In this document: positions 53,895 to 61,781 of the stretch, piece after piece
Numbering within the stretch: position 1 is the stretch's first letter
Layout: each line of letters opens with the position of its first letter
NCBI GenBank assembly: GCA_905339165.1
Contig: CAJPFH010000007.1
Span: forward strand, 1-61,781
Direction of reading: 5' to 3'
Length of the DNA: 61,781 nt
Source: Flavobacteriales bacterium
GTDB taxonomy: Bacteria; Bacteroidota; Bacteroidia; Flavobacteriales_E; Vicingaceae
The notes under the pieces: generated by a model
The model's input: the letters and a program-made list of their open reading frames with translations, nothing else
Databases searched by the model: none
What the model was told of the DNA's origin: nothing
Program-made: the position numbers and the translations under genes

Positions 53895-54353
53895 TTAGTA
53901 GGTACGTTGAGAAATCAATTCGTTTTCTTCATTCCACTCGTACCAAGTACCTGTTTTTTCGCCAAGGGTATATTCCATTTCAAAACGCTTTTTTCCGTTT
54001 GTATCCCACACCATCCATTTACCGTGTTTTTTTCCAAATTCATATTCGGCACTAGCCGTAAGTTTTCCATCTTCGTTATAGCGTTCCCAATTGCCGTGTT
54101 TTTCGCCAAGCAGGTATTGGCCTTTTTCCATTAGTTTTCCGTTTGCAAAATAAAACAGAGCAGGGCCGTTTAGTTTTCCGTTTTCAACAGTATATTCGGC
54201 ACGGGTATTTTTATTGCTAAAATAAGTATAAAATTTACCGTTGAACAAGCTGCCATCGGCATGGTACAATAGCCCATCAGCTTCGCTGTGTTGCTGCCCA
54301 AGTGCTGCAAAACTTACTAAAGCGACAAGGAGGAGTAGTATTGCGTTTTTCAT
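53895..54353 (-). CDS. Secreted MORN-repeat protein
   Basis: The 152-residue protein has a signal peptide (LLLLVALVSFAALGQ) and about five MORN/YwqK-type repeats of 22-24 residues (for example YFANGKLMEKGQYLLGEKHG, RYNEDGKLTASAEYEFGKKHG, WDTNGKKRFEMEYTLGEKTG). Function unknown. The gene is downstream of a block of three 11-bp ATGTTA repeats. Confidence 0.85.
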   Translation of the reverse strand: MKNAILLLLVALVSFAALGQQHSEADGLLYHADGSLFNGKFYTYFSNKNTRAEYTVENGKLNGPALFYFANGKLMEKGQYLLGEKHGNWERYNEDGKLTASAEYEFGKKHGKWMVWDTNGKKRFEMEYTLGEKTGTWYEWNEENELISQRTY

Positions 54354-54383
54354 AATCGTAGCATTTTGTGTTGTATAACGACA

Positions 54384-54411
54384 ATGTTATACAAATGTTA
54401 CGATAATGTTA
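54384..54411 (-). promoter_or_regulatory. Three tandem 11-bp ATGTTA repeats (PHO-box-like)
   Basis: ATGTTA begins at 54384, 54395 and 54406, exactly 11 bp apart, with a fourth copy at 54420 (14 bp on). It is the clearest direct-repeat operator in the window, 31 bases before the MORN gene. No good −7 box is visible at the expected distance. Confidence 0.6.
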
Positions 54412-54429
54412 TTAAGCCTATGTTAAATT

Positions 54430-54759
54430 TTAATTTTGTGTTAAGGAGAAATCTATTTGGTAAGTGGCTTGCTTTTGTATTTCTACCGAAAATACTTGCT
54501 TTTGCTGATAAGAAACACTATTGATGCAAAAAGAATATTTTCCGGGTTTAAGGTTGGGGATTTCAAAATTTCCGTCAAAATCGGAATAGGTTATAATGTT
54601 TGTTCCTTCTATTTTAATTTCCACTCCGGCTAAAAGTTCTTGTGTGTAGCTATCTACTACTCTGCCTTTAACCACCGAGGTAGCCGCTTTATCATTACCA
54701 TTGCCGGCTATTACTGCAAAAGGGAGAAGAAAGAGAATAAAATAAAGTACTTTTTTCAT
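54430..54759 (-). CDS. Carboxypeptidase-regulatory-like domain protein
   Basis: The 109-residue secreted protein has a signal peptide (LFLLPFAVIAG) and a single CarboxypepD_reg-like beta-sandwich (about 27-105; VKGRVVDSYTQELLAGVEIKIEG, DFDGNFEIPNLKPGKYSFCINS). This domain is normally found at the N-terminus of TonB receptors, such as the one at 50185; here it stands alone. Role unknown; it may be a remnant or a small adaptor. Confidence 0.83.
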   Translation of the reverse strand: MKKVLYFILFLLPFAVIAGNGNDKAATSVVKGRVVDSYTQELLAGVEIKIEGTNIITYSDFDGNFEIPNLKPGKYSFCINSVSYQQKQVFSVEIQKQATYQIDFSLTQN

Positions 54760-54838
54760 GAAAACAAAGTTACCTGGGCAAGCTACATTTACTGCTTTTA
54801 AGAGTTTATGCTTTCCTTATGTTTGTGTTAAGTATATA

Positions 54839-55477
54839 TTAACAAGAGGCGATTTGCCTCAGTAATTCGGTATTTATTTCGTGTTTGCCTTCGAAATAGT
54901 GTTCTGTGTAGTGTATGCCCAATGAAGTGAGTAGTTTTTTTTGTTCTTCTGTTTTTTCGGGAGTAATGTAAGAATCATTGCTTGCCGAAACAAGATGAAC
55001 ATTTTTCCATTGCTTATTTCCTTTGTAAAGTAGCATATCGGCAGGGAAAGTGCCGCACCATAAAATAATTTGCTCCGCATTTATTTCGGATTGTGCGTAC
55101 CAGCGGCACAATGCTGATACTCCTTGCGAAAAACCCAACAGCCTTATAGCACAAGAGTTGGGGACGTTTGCAAGAATGTGTTTACTCAGCGAATTGAGAT
55201 AAAAAATATAATCGGCTATTTCGTTTTCACGATCTTCTTTGGTCATCCAGCTTGCCCCCACTTTTCCGGAAACTCCGTTTACGTATGCTTTGGATAAGGC
55301 TTCGGGGGCCACTATAAAAGCGGTATCATTCTTCAACTCTTCAAATTGTTTTATAAAAAAACGGGCACTCTGCATGTAGCCGTGTAGTATTATCCAAATC
55401 GTTTTTGTTTGGTTGTTTAGTTCGCCAAGGGTATGGTAACGAGCCGTTCGTTGTGTGGTAAAGTGGTGTTCTTTCAT
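54839..55477 (-). CDS. Alpha/beta-hydrolase, carboxylesterase/phospholipase type
   Basis: The 212-residue protein has the nucleophile elbow GFSQG (about 114-118), the oxyanion segment LHGYMQSA (about 32-39), an acidic residue in SASNDSYITPE and the final His in FEGKHEI, which complete a Ser-Asp-His triad. It belongs to the YpfH/carboxylesterase 2 group; the substrate is unknown. Divergent from the TPR gene at 55516. Confidence 0.85.
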   Translation of the reverse strand: MKEHHFTTQRTARYHTLGELNNQTKTIWIILHGYMQSARFFIKQFEELKNDTAFIVAPEALSKAYVNGVSGKVGASWMTKEDRENEIADYIFYLNSLSKHILANVPNSCAIRLLGFSQGVSALCRWYAQSEINAEQIILWCGTFPADMLLYKGNKQWKNVHLVSASNDSYITPEKTEEQKKLLTSLGIHYTEHYFEGKHEINTELLRQIASC

Positions 55478-55515
55478 TTTTTATTTTTTAACTTCGCTTT
55501 ACAAAATTCATTAAA

Positions 55516-56226
55516 ATGCGGTGGATACTTACCTTTTTACTTCTTAATCTTTTACAAGATGGTTGGGCTCAAAAAACTGCTCAAGATTTTTTTGATATAG
55601 CGTATAAAGAGTATTACAATCAGCAATACACCAATTCACTTGCTAATTACACTAAATCTATAAAACTTGATAAACACAACGAAAAAGCCTGGTATAATAG
55701 GGGTTTAACTCATTATGCTCTTAAAGAATACCGCTATGCCATTAAAGATTATTCTAAAGCCATTAAACTGAAAAAAGATTATGTAAACGCTTATATTAAC
55801 AGAGGGATTTCTTACATAGAATTAAAGGAGTATGAAGAAGCCATGGCCGATTTTAACAGTGCCATCCGTTTAGATGAAAACGCTTATTTGGCATGGTATA
55901 ACAAAGGGATTTGTTTTTACCGAAAAAAAAACTATACTGAAGCCGAAACCTGTTTTAACGAAACCCTTAGGTTAAAACCCGTTTATGCTTATGCTATGTT
56001 TTACAAGGGATTGACTTATTACGAAAAAGGGATTTTTGCAAATGGGGTAGATCAGTTTACCTTGGCCATAGGGCACATGAAAGGGGAAGCCGGCACTGCT
56101 TACTACAACCGTGGCCTTTGTTACCGCGGAATGGAACTGTTTGAAGAAGCCTGCAAGGATTTTAAAACTTCTTTAGAAAAAGGGTATGAAAAAGCTCAGG
56201 TAATGATTGATAACACTTGTGAATAA
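55516..56226 (+). CDS. Secreted tetratricopeptide-repeat protein
   Basis: The 236-residue protein has a signal peptide (residues 1-19, ending DGWAQ) and about six consecutive TPRs of 34 residues (EKAWYNRGLTHYALKEYRYA, VNAYINRGISYIELKEYEEA, YLAWYNKGICFYRKKNYTEA and so on). A −7-like TAACTTCG is at 55489-55496. It is a protein-interaction module in the periplasm; the partner is unknown. Confidence 0.88.
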   Translation: MRWILTFLLLNLLQDGWAQKTAQDFFDIAYKEYYNQQYTNSLANYTKSIKLDKHNEKAWYNRGLTHYALKEYRYAIKDYSKAIKLKKDYVNAYINRGISYIELKEYEEAMADFNSAIRLDENAYLAWYNKGICFYRKKNYTEAETCFNETLRLKPVYAYAMFYKGLTYYEKGIFANGVDQFTLAIGHMKGEAGTAYYNRGLCYRGMELFEEACKDFKTSLEKGYEKAQVMIDNTCE

Positions 56227-56353
56227 GATTGCCTTAGATTGTATTTTTACTAAATATTGAATACATTTACTACCTGTAAATAAAACGACATAAATATTCT
56301 CTTATTAATACTAAAGTGGGAGATTGGAGAATATTTATGACGTGTATAGGTAA

Positions 56354-56847
56354 GTTATAAGGCATAGCATGACGATATTACAAATTAGCACAGCATTACT
56401 TTTTTGACTGTGTTTGACTGCCCCGTTTTAAACTTTTTCTTGCTGACTTTGATTTCAGTGTGACTTTATTTTTACTTCAAACTATTAATCGTGTCGGGAC
56501 AATCAAACAAAGTCATAAGGTTTTGTTTGGGCCGACTCATAAAATCACCATGACACGCCAAAACGCTGACCAACATTAATTCGCACGGCTGACCATTTTT
56601 AACCTAACGCGACCAACAATTTTTTTTTGCGTTTGCAACTTTTTTCATAGGCAGACAAGTAAATAATTTTGTTGCAACCGCAACGCACAGACCGACCAAA
56701 CCCAATTGACGCCACAAAACCTTTTTTAAGTCGGCAAACAATTTTTTTGTAGCTGTGCTTTCTGACAATAATGCTGACCGTTAGTAAATCTTCTAACAAA
56801 CATATCGGGCTGACTCAAGTCGACCGCAGAGAGCTACGCCTTATAAC
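56354..56847. repeat. 494-bp segment bounded by 15-bp near-perfect inverted repeats
   Basis: GTTATAAGGCATAGC (56354-56368) and GCTACGCCTTATAAC (56833-56847) are inverted copies with one mismatch. The interior has no gene. The layout resembles a non-autonomous mobile element or a gene cassette without a gene. Confidence 0.5.
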
Positions 56848-56850
56848 ACA

Positions 56851-56961
56851 CAACTGCCGCAAGTGGCGGTGGCATTTTAAATTTATAGTTTTTCTTTCCG
56901 CATTTTATTTATCTTAGCGTGACAGTTAAACGCTACGCTACTCGCCACCTGACGGCAGTTG
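56851..56961. repeat. Large imperfect hairpin, copy A
   Basis: CAACTGCCG (56851-56859) pairs with CGGCAGTTG (56953-56961) and the inner GGTGGC (56868-56873) with GCCACC (56944-56949). It is followed at once by GTTACCACCAATGGT (56969-56983). The size and bulged double stem are attC-like. A relative lies in mirror orientation at 61517-61656. Confidence 0.5.
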
Positions 56962-57482
56962 CGAAAACGTTACCACCAATGGTATTAAAGACAGTGCAAA
57001 ATGACTAACATTGGACACAATGTAACGGACAATTCAGTAATGAAACTTACGAGCAGACATAGTAACGGGCGACACGCAAGTCGACCAAAACAAGATTTAA
57101 TATTTGCTCCACCGCACGACAAAAAAATAAAAAAAGAAAAGGGACAACCCCCGCTAAATTTTTTGTCAGGGTTTTTGTGCCCCGCTTCGTTTAGCACATT
57201 TGCAAGTCGTGCATTTTTGTTTTTAGGAAAATTTAAAAACAAAAAGTGCACGCCCTTCGGGAAATTTGCAAAAGAGCTGAACTCCACCCGCAAAACAAAA
57301 ACACCCGCCAAAAAATTTTCCTTCGCTCCTACTTCGTGGAATGTTTTGTGCCTATTAATAAATCAAACCACTCTTTATTTCAATGACTCCTAATAAATCG
57401 ATTAAGGATTTAGCAAAATATATATCCTTTTATTGAAACATAAAATCAACTTCAAATTCACATTTTAAAAATTTAAAATACA

Positions 57483-60374
57483 ATGAAAACAAAAATAATA
57501 ACAGCATTTGTCGCCATAATTTTTGTTACAAATATTATGGCTCAGAGTTCATATGTAAAAGTGAACTGTAATAATTTTGAGCTAAATGGTATCCCATTTC
57601 AACCATTAGTTTGTAATTATTTGACTCAATTCACTAAAGATTATAACAATAATACTTATTACTTATCTCCAAATTGGAATTATAGTGATAACTGGGGATA
57701 TCCAAATACAGGAGGCCCCGGTAGATTTATTTATAGTTCAACAGATGATAAAGGAGTAAGTATAACAAAAGTTGGGAAAGATATGGCAAGAATAAAAAAT
57801 ATGGGATTTAATACAATTCGGGTATTTGTTCAACCTGATAATAATAATGGGGTACTTGAAGTTCCTACAGGTTCTTATACTTCATACTTTTCAATTATAG
57901 ATCAATTACTTGATTCGGCAAATACATATGATTTAAAAGTGATACTTGTTGTTGGTCCAAAAAAATCATGGGAAATACACGCGAGCTTTAAATCCTACTT
58001 AGAAATAATTTCAAACCATTTTAAGAATAACTCGACTATTTTGGGTTATGATTTATATAATGAGCCTTTTAATGATTATAGCCACAACAATGTAAATGAT
58101 AAATATAAAATTTCAAATTGGGTTTCTGAATGGTGCCACACAATAAGAAAACATGACATCAATCACTTAATAACCATTGGTCTTACTCATCCAGAAAATT
58201 CAATAGCTTGGGATCCGCTAGTGATGCCAATTGACTTCGTCTCGTTTCATTTCTATGCATGGACAGAAAATTTACAAACCTCAAAAGATAGAATACAAGC
58301 TTATTTATACTGGGCTTCTCGAACAATTAAAATGCCTTGGATTATTGGAGAGATTGGATATAGTGGTACGAATACTTTTATAATTGACCCAGATGCTTTG
58401 GTTGGATCAGAAAATGACCAAGCAAATTTCGCTACTACAACCATGCAGAAATCTCTTGATTGTAATTGCCAAGGATATTCATGGTGGCAATATCAAGAAA
58501 TTAACTGGCAAAACCCTTGGGAGGATTATTTAGGTCTAATAAATAATTATGGTCCTAGTGGATTTGCAAATGAAACAAATAAACAAGCAGCAAGTGTTTT
58601 TTCTTCATATTCGTCAATGTCTGGAAATGCAAGTAATTGTACGAAACCATCGAATTATTACAATATTTATAATTATTCAAACATAGACTTAACGGGACGA
58701 GTGCTTGATAATTGGGGCATACCTGTTAAAAACGCTGTTATTATTGGTTGGAAAAATGTAAATGGTAATTGGCCATATTATATTACATATTCTGATGATA
58801 ATGGCTACTTTATATTGCGTTCAAATACTCCTGGCTATAATATACAAACATTATGGATATCGCTTCCTGGCTATTCTACTGTAAAGGCATCTAATCCAAT
58901 TTCCGGATTAAATTACTCTATAAAACCTATAAACTTTAATCGATGGACGAAAAAATGGACTAATGATGCAAACAATAAAATAGATGGCTGGTATGTTTTA
59001 GACACAGATCAATTTTTCTTTGCTGATTTTGATGGAAACGGGCAAGACGAATTGCTTTGTACTCAAAATAAAAATACGGGGAATAATTATATGACGATGT
59101 TATATTACAACAATTCCTCAGCTGATTGGGATTGGGGTTGGAGCAATTCTGGTAATGGGTGGATTGGCCCTTGGTACAAAAGAAATATAGATAGATTTTT
59201 TACTGGAGATTTTAACGGAGATGGGAAGTCGGACTTGTTATGTATGCAAGTTACAAATAACAATACTGATTGGTGGTCATTATTAAAGTTTAACAACAAT
59301 CAATGGAGTTATTTAACGAACAATTCTTATAATTCAGGAAGTGATTGGATTGGCTCTTGGCAAATACGCTCAATTGATGAGTTTTATGTTGGGGATTTTA
59401 ATGGAGATGGTAAAGATGACTTATTTTGTATTCAAAAAACAAACAATAATACCGACTGGTTTAGTATACTAACTTTTAATCCCGTATCTGGCCTTTGGGA
59501 CTATCTTTATATTAATGGAATACCTATCACAAATTATGGTAGTGATTGGTTCGGGAGCTGGAAAATCAATTCTATTGATAAATATTATGTGGGGGATTTT
59601 AATGGAGACGGCAGAAGCGAGATTTTATGCACTCAATATACAGGTGGTTCAAATGATTGGATGGCTTTAAATAAACTTAATCTTTCAAATGGCACTTTTC
59701 AAAGGATTTGGTGTAATTGCGATAATGGAATACTTTATGATGATGGAATATATCCTTACAGGAATAAGTTAATAGTAGGAAATTTTGATGATGATTCAAA
59801 AGACGAAATTTTAGGTATACATACATGGGGTACAAAGTTCGATTTTGAATCAAATGATTTCCAATGGTCTTGGAGTACTGGAAATGGAGGTATATTTTCA
59901 GACTGGCAAGTATCTCCATCAGGTGAGAAATATTTTTTCACTAAAACTTACAAATATTCGCCCGAACAATTGATGTCCTTTAAGAAAATTGGATCAAATT
60001 ATCTTATAAATATGTATTCTTTTAATAAGGTAATAGAGTGCTCAACTCTTAGGAAGTTTAATCATACAGATTACCCGAATAACTCTGAAATTAATATCAT
60101 TAATGATGTTGATACTATACTGAATGTTTTTCCAAATCCTACAAATGGGAAAATATATATATCATTTGATTCAGATTCGAATTCTGGTACATTAATAACC
60201 ATAATCAATAATAAAGGAGAAATAGTTAGGAAAACATATCTCGATTATAAATCATCTATTGATAATATTGAGATTGATATTGATATGAAGGATTTATCAG
60301 AAGGAATGTATTTTATTAAGGTAATAAATGGTAAATTTGCTGCCTCTAAAAAGATTATTTATTTAAAAAAATAA
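57483..60374 (+). CDS. T9SS-secreted GH5-like glycoside hydrolase with FG-GAP repeats
   Basis: The 963-residue protein has a signal peptide (to MAQ, 19-21). A GH5/clan-A-like TIM barrel follows (about 25-385), with the acid/base Glu194 in GYDLYNEP and the nucleophile Glu290 in WIIGEIGYSG. Next come a carboxypeptidase-regulatory-like domain (about 402-480) and five FG-GAP calcium loops about 62 residues apart (DFDGNGQD 515, DFNGDGKS 576, DFNGDGKD 638, DFNGDGRS 705, NFDDDSKD 767). A type A T9SS sorting domain ends it (about 885-963; VFPNPTNGKIYIS, LSEGMYFIKV). It probably attacks a beta-mannan or beta-glucan. The gene is visibly more AT-rich than its neighbours and lies between repeat-rich, gene-free stretches, suggesting transfer. 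Confidence 0.9.
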   Translation: MKTKIITAFVAIIFVTNIMAQSSYVKVNCNNFELNGIPFQPLVCNYLTQFTKDYNNNTYYLSPNWNYSDNWGYPNTGGPGRFIYSSTDDKGVSITKVGKDMARIKNMGFNTIRVFVQPDNNNGVLEVPTGSYTSYFSIIDQLLDSANTYDLKVILVVGPKKSWEIHASFKSYLEIISNHFKNNSTILGYDLYNEPFNDYSHNNVNDKYKISNWVSEWCHTIRKHDINHLITIGLTHPENSIAWDPLVMPIDFVSFHFYAWTENLQTSKDRIQAYLYWASRTIKMPWIIGEIGYSGTNTFIIDPDALVGSENDQANFATTTMQKSLDCNCQGYSWWQYQEINWQNPWEDYLGLINNYGPSGFANETNKQAASVFSSYSSMSGNASNCTKPSNYYNIYNYSNIDLTGRVLDNWGIPVKNAVIIGWKNVNGNWPYYITYSDDNGYFILRSNTPGYNIQTLWISLPGYSTVKASNPISGLNYSIKPINFNRWTKKWTNDANNKIDGWYVLDTDQFFFADFDGNGQDELLCTQNKNTGNNYMTMLYYNNSSADWDWGWSNSGNGWIGPWYKRNIDRFFTGDFNGDGKSDLLCMQVTNNNTDWWSLLKFNNNQWSYLTNNSYNSGSDWIGSWQIRSIDEFYVGDFNGDGKDDLFCIQKTNNNTDWFSILTFNPVSGLWDYLYINGIPITNYGSDWFGSWKINSIDKYYVGDFNGDGRSEILCTQYTGGSNDWMALNKLNLSNGTFQRIWCNCDNGILYDDGIYPYRNKLIVGNFDDDSKDEILGIHTWGTKFDFESNDFQWSWSTGNGGIFSDWQVSPSGEKYFFTKTYKYSPEQLMSFKKIGSNYLINMYSFNKVIECSTLRKFNHTDYPNNSEINIINDVDTILNVFPNPTNGKIYISFDSDSNSGTLITIINNKGEIVRKTYLDYKSSIDNIEIDIDMKDLSEGMYFIKVINGKFAASKKIIYLKK

Positions 60375-60377
60375 AGC

Positions 60378-61238
60378 ATGGCTGGTTCCTTTAAAACATT
60401 GCTAAAGTTTCTGATGCCAAAATATCAAAAACTCATTTTAGAATATAAAGTTGAATTTAAGCCAAGGTATGGGTATGGGTTAAAGCCCCATACCCTACTT
60501 TATGAACTTATAAATAAAAATAGATTTGTTTATATACATTTTCTTAAAAAAATTTTGACACATGAAAATATTTTTCAAGCAATAAAATCATTCGAGTTTG
60601 AAAAAAATGAAAATGAACCTACATGGAACAACGGTTTTCTGCCAGGGCTGGATATAGTATCTTTATATACTATTTTGGCTCATTATAAGCCAAGCAAATA
60701 CATCGAAATTGGTTCAGGTAATTCTACTAAAGTAGCAAGAAAAAGTATTATAGAAAATAAATTAAACACAAAAGTTGTTTCAATAGATCCTTTTCCCAGA
60801 GCTAATATTGATCATTTGGCGGATGAAGTTATAAGACAACCTCTCGAAGATATAAAAGATTATCAATTTATTATTAGTGAATTAAAAGAAAACGATATTT
60901 TATTCATTGATAATTCACATAGATGTTTACCAAATTCAGATGTTACAGTTTGTTTTTTAGAGTTATTGCCTTATCTTAAAAAAGGGGTAATTGTTCATGT
61001 TCATGATATTTATTTGCCTTATGATTATCCTCAATTTATGTGCGACAGGTTTTATTCTGAACAATATGTTTTAGCGGCTTATATTTTAGCAAATCCTGAA
61101 AAATACAAACCAATATTTCCAGGTATGTTTATTAGTGAAGACAAAGAACTATCAGATATTATTTCGTCAATATGGGAACATTCTAATACAAGGGGTGTAG
61201 AAAAACATGGAGGTTCATTTTGGATACAGATTAATTAG
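60378..61238 (+). CDS. Class I SAM-dependent methyltransferase-like protein
   Basis: The 286-residue protein has a Rossmann methyltransferase core: YIEIGSGNSTKVA (108-120, glycine motif), VVSIDPFP (Asp137), ILFIDNSH (Asp178) and GVIVHVHDIYLPYDYP (about 203-218). It resembles the Methyltransf_24 group found in polysaccharide and secondary-metabolite loci. It starts 3 bases after the GH5-like gene and shares its AT-rich composition, so the two form one unit. Substrate unknown. Confidence 0.82.
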   Translation: MAGSFKTLLKFLMPKYQKLILEYKVEFKPRYGYGLKPHTLLYELINKNRFVYIHFLKKILTHENIFQAIKSFEFEKNENEPTWNNGFLPGLDIVSLYTILAHYKPSKYIEIGSGNSTKVARKSIIENKLNTKVVSIDPFPRANIDHLADEVIRQPLEDIKDYQFIISELKENDILFIDNSHRCLPNSDVTVCFLELLPYLKKGVIVHVHDIYLPYDYPQFMCDRFYSEQYVLAAYILANPEKYKPIFPGMFISEDKELSDIISSIWEHSNTRGVEKHGGSFWIQIN

Positions 61239-61781
61239 ATTAAATATCAAACCCTCACTTTTTTTGTCATACTTTTTGTGCCGACACACTTTTAGCACAT
61301 TGCCGTCCTCGTTCCTGCGTGTGGCAAAGAGCTAAAGACAACCCTATAACAAAAAGATATGCCAAAAAGCAAACGCTCTTTGAAAAAATTCCTCGCTTCG
61401 AAAAAGTTAAATCTTTTCGACCGCTCATTGCCAACAGACAAAAAAGTGTTTCGACAAGGCAAAAAGCGAACAATAAAAACTATAAAAACACTATGAATAT
61501 AGCATTGCGGGACAGAACCACTGGTGGTAACAGCACCTACCCAAAATTGGCGGTACAGTTGTTAAATCAAGCTATGTGCTTCAAAGTTTGTGCTTGGTTG
61601 ACAGTGAAGTGCTTCAAAATCGCCACCTTCGGGTAGCTGCAAACCGTTAGTGGCAATAAATGACGAAGACGGTATCGTAAAATTTGAAAAGTCTAACGGC
61701 AGACTGTTTTCTTGCCCCTTTCCTTTTAATTTAAAAAAAATGACACGTTTGTCGCGGTCGACATTTTTAAATCGGCCTCTC
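61239..61781. other. Gene-free stretch at right edge with repeats
   Basis: The last 543 bases show no convincing gene. A 105-codon frame at 61319-61636 lacks any family resemblance and overlaps the hairpin. The phrase TTTTAGCACATT near 61288 resembles TTTAGCACATT near 57190 in the other gene-free stretch, and the direct repeat GTGCTTCAAA occurs twice (near 61575 and 61610). Confidence 0.55.
61517..61656. repeat. Large imperfect hairpin, copy B (mirror orientation)
   Basis: ACCACTGGTGGTAAC (61517-61531) is the inverse of GTTACCACCAATGGT at 56969 with one mismatch. It is followed by an imperfect stem in which CTACCC (61537-61542) pairs with GGGTAG (61631-61636) and GGCGGT (61549-61554) is opposite GCCACC (61622-61627). 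Copies A and B thus face each other around the GH5-like/methyltransferase unit. Confidence 0.5.

Larger units (their letters stand above)
56227..57482. other. Gene-free stretch with nested inverted repeats
   Basis: About 1.25 kb without a convincing gene. The sequence has scattered GCTGAC/CGACC words and C-rich patches unlike its neighbours. It contains the inverted pair at 56354/56833 and the hairpin at 56851-56961. A 130-codon open frame at 57001-57393 has low-complexity, lysine- and serine-rich content and no family resemblance, so I do not call it. The last 100 bases before 57483 are plain AT-rich leader of the GH5-like gene. Confidence 0.6.

Noticed and set aside
57001-57393. 130-codon open frame upstream of the GH5-like gene
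   Set aside because: Low-complexity translation without family resemblance, set in repeat-rich non-coding sequence and open in the reverse direction too.
61319-61636. 105-codon open frame at the right edge
   Set aside because: Overlaps the imperfect hairpin at 61517-61656 and shows no recognisable domain, start context or promoter.

Overview
The window is a low-GC chromosomal segment from a member of the Bacteroidota. The evidence is the promoter style (−7 boxes of the form TAnnTTTG before many genes, almost no Shine-Dalgarno sequences), GldA, eukaryote-like IleS, a SusC/RagA-style TonB receptor with an N-terminal carboxypeptidase-regulatory domain, and a type IX secretion (T9SS) C-terminal tail on the large glycoside hydrolase. 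I cannot place it below phylum.

Layout. (1) 1-8 kb: the start of an IS1595-like transposase cut by the left edge, tRNA-Phe, then a housekeeping run coaX - outer membrane protein - TPR protein - lptC - small membrane protein - CorC/CNNM-type protein - ppiD. (2) 8-24 kb: mainly core genes: tRNA-Ala, an FKBP isomerase, RidA, an LTA-synthase-like phosphatase-fold protein, ileS, a DksA relative without a zinc finger, lspA, rsgA-dtd-mazG, gldA, metK, a TPR/SpoIIE phosphatase and an epimerase. (3) 24.5-46.7 kb: an anaerobic-metabolism block. It has a six-gene leftward operon (MobA-like transferase, XdhC, a fused 2Fe-2S/molybdopterin hydroxylase, a FAD subunit with the four-cysteine insert of 4-hydroxybenzoyl-CoA reductase, hemerythrin, pyruvate:ferredoxin oxidoreductase), two NarK transporters either side of a Cys-rich Crp/Fnr regulator, a porin, an MbnP/MbnH-like pair, and a six-gene rightward operon (hemerythrin, moaA, a second Crp/Fnr, nadA, nadB, 6-pyruvoyl-tetrahydropterin synthase-like). 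(4) 46.7-55 kb: a PhoB/PhoR-like pair, a beta-helix lipoprotein, a TonB receptor and a second PhoB-like regulator, with 11-bp-periodic TAACA repeats in front of several of them. (5) 55.5-61.8 kb: a TPR protein, then two gene-free stretches with large imperfect hairpins flanking an AT-rich pair, a T9SS-secreted GH5-like protein and a methyltransferase.

The main discovery is regulatory. Five transcription units in block 3 carry an FNR-like palindrome (ATGAT-N4-ATCAT) exactly 22 bp upstream of a Bacteroidota −7 box, and a sixth has it at 23 bp. This joins nitrate transport, the molybdenum hydroxylase/PFOR operon, MbnH, hemerythrin and the MoaA/NAD operon into one predicted regulon, with two candidate regulators inside the block. 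The second candidate for novelty is the operon itself: a 4-hydroxybenzoyl-CoA-reductase-like enzyme co-transcribed with its likely ferredoxin reducer (NifJ), its cofactor maturation proteins and a hemerythrin. No nitrate, nitrite or N2O reductase and no CoA ligase is in the window, so substrates remain inference.
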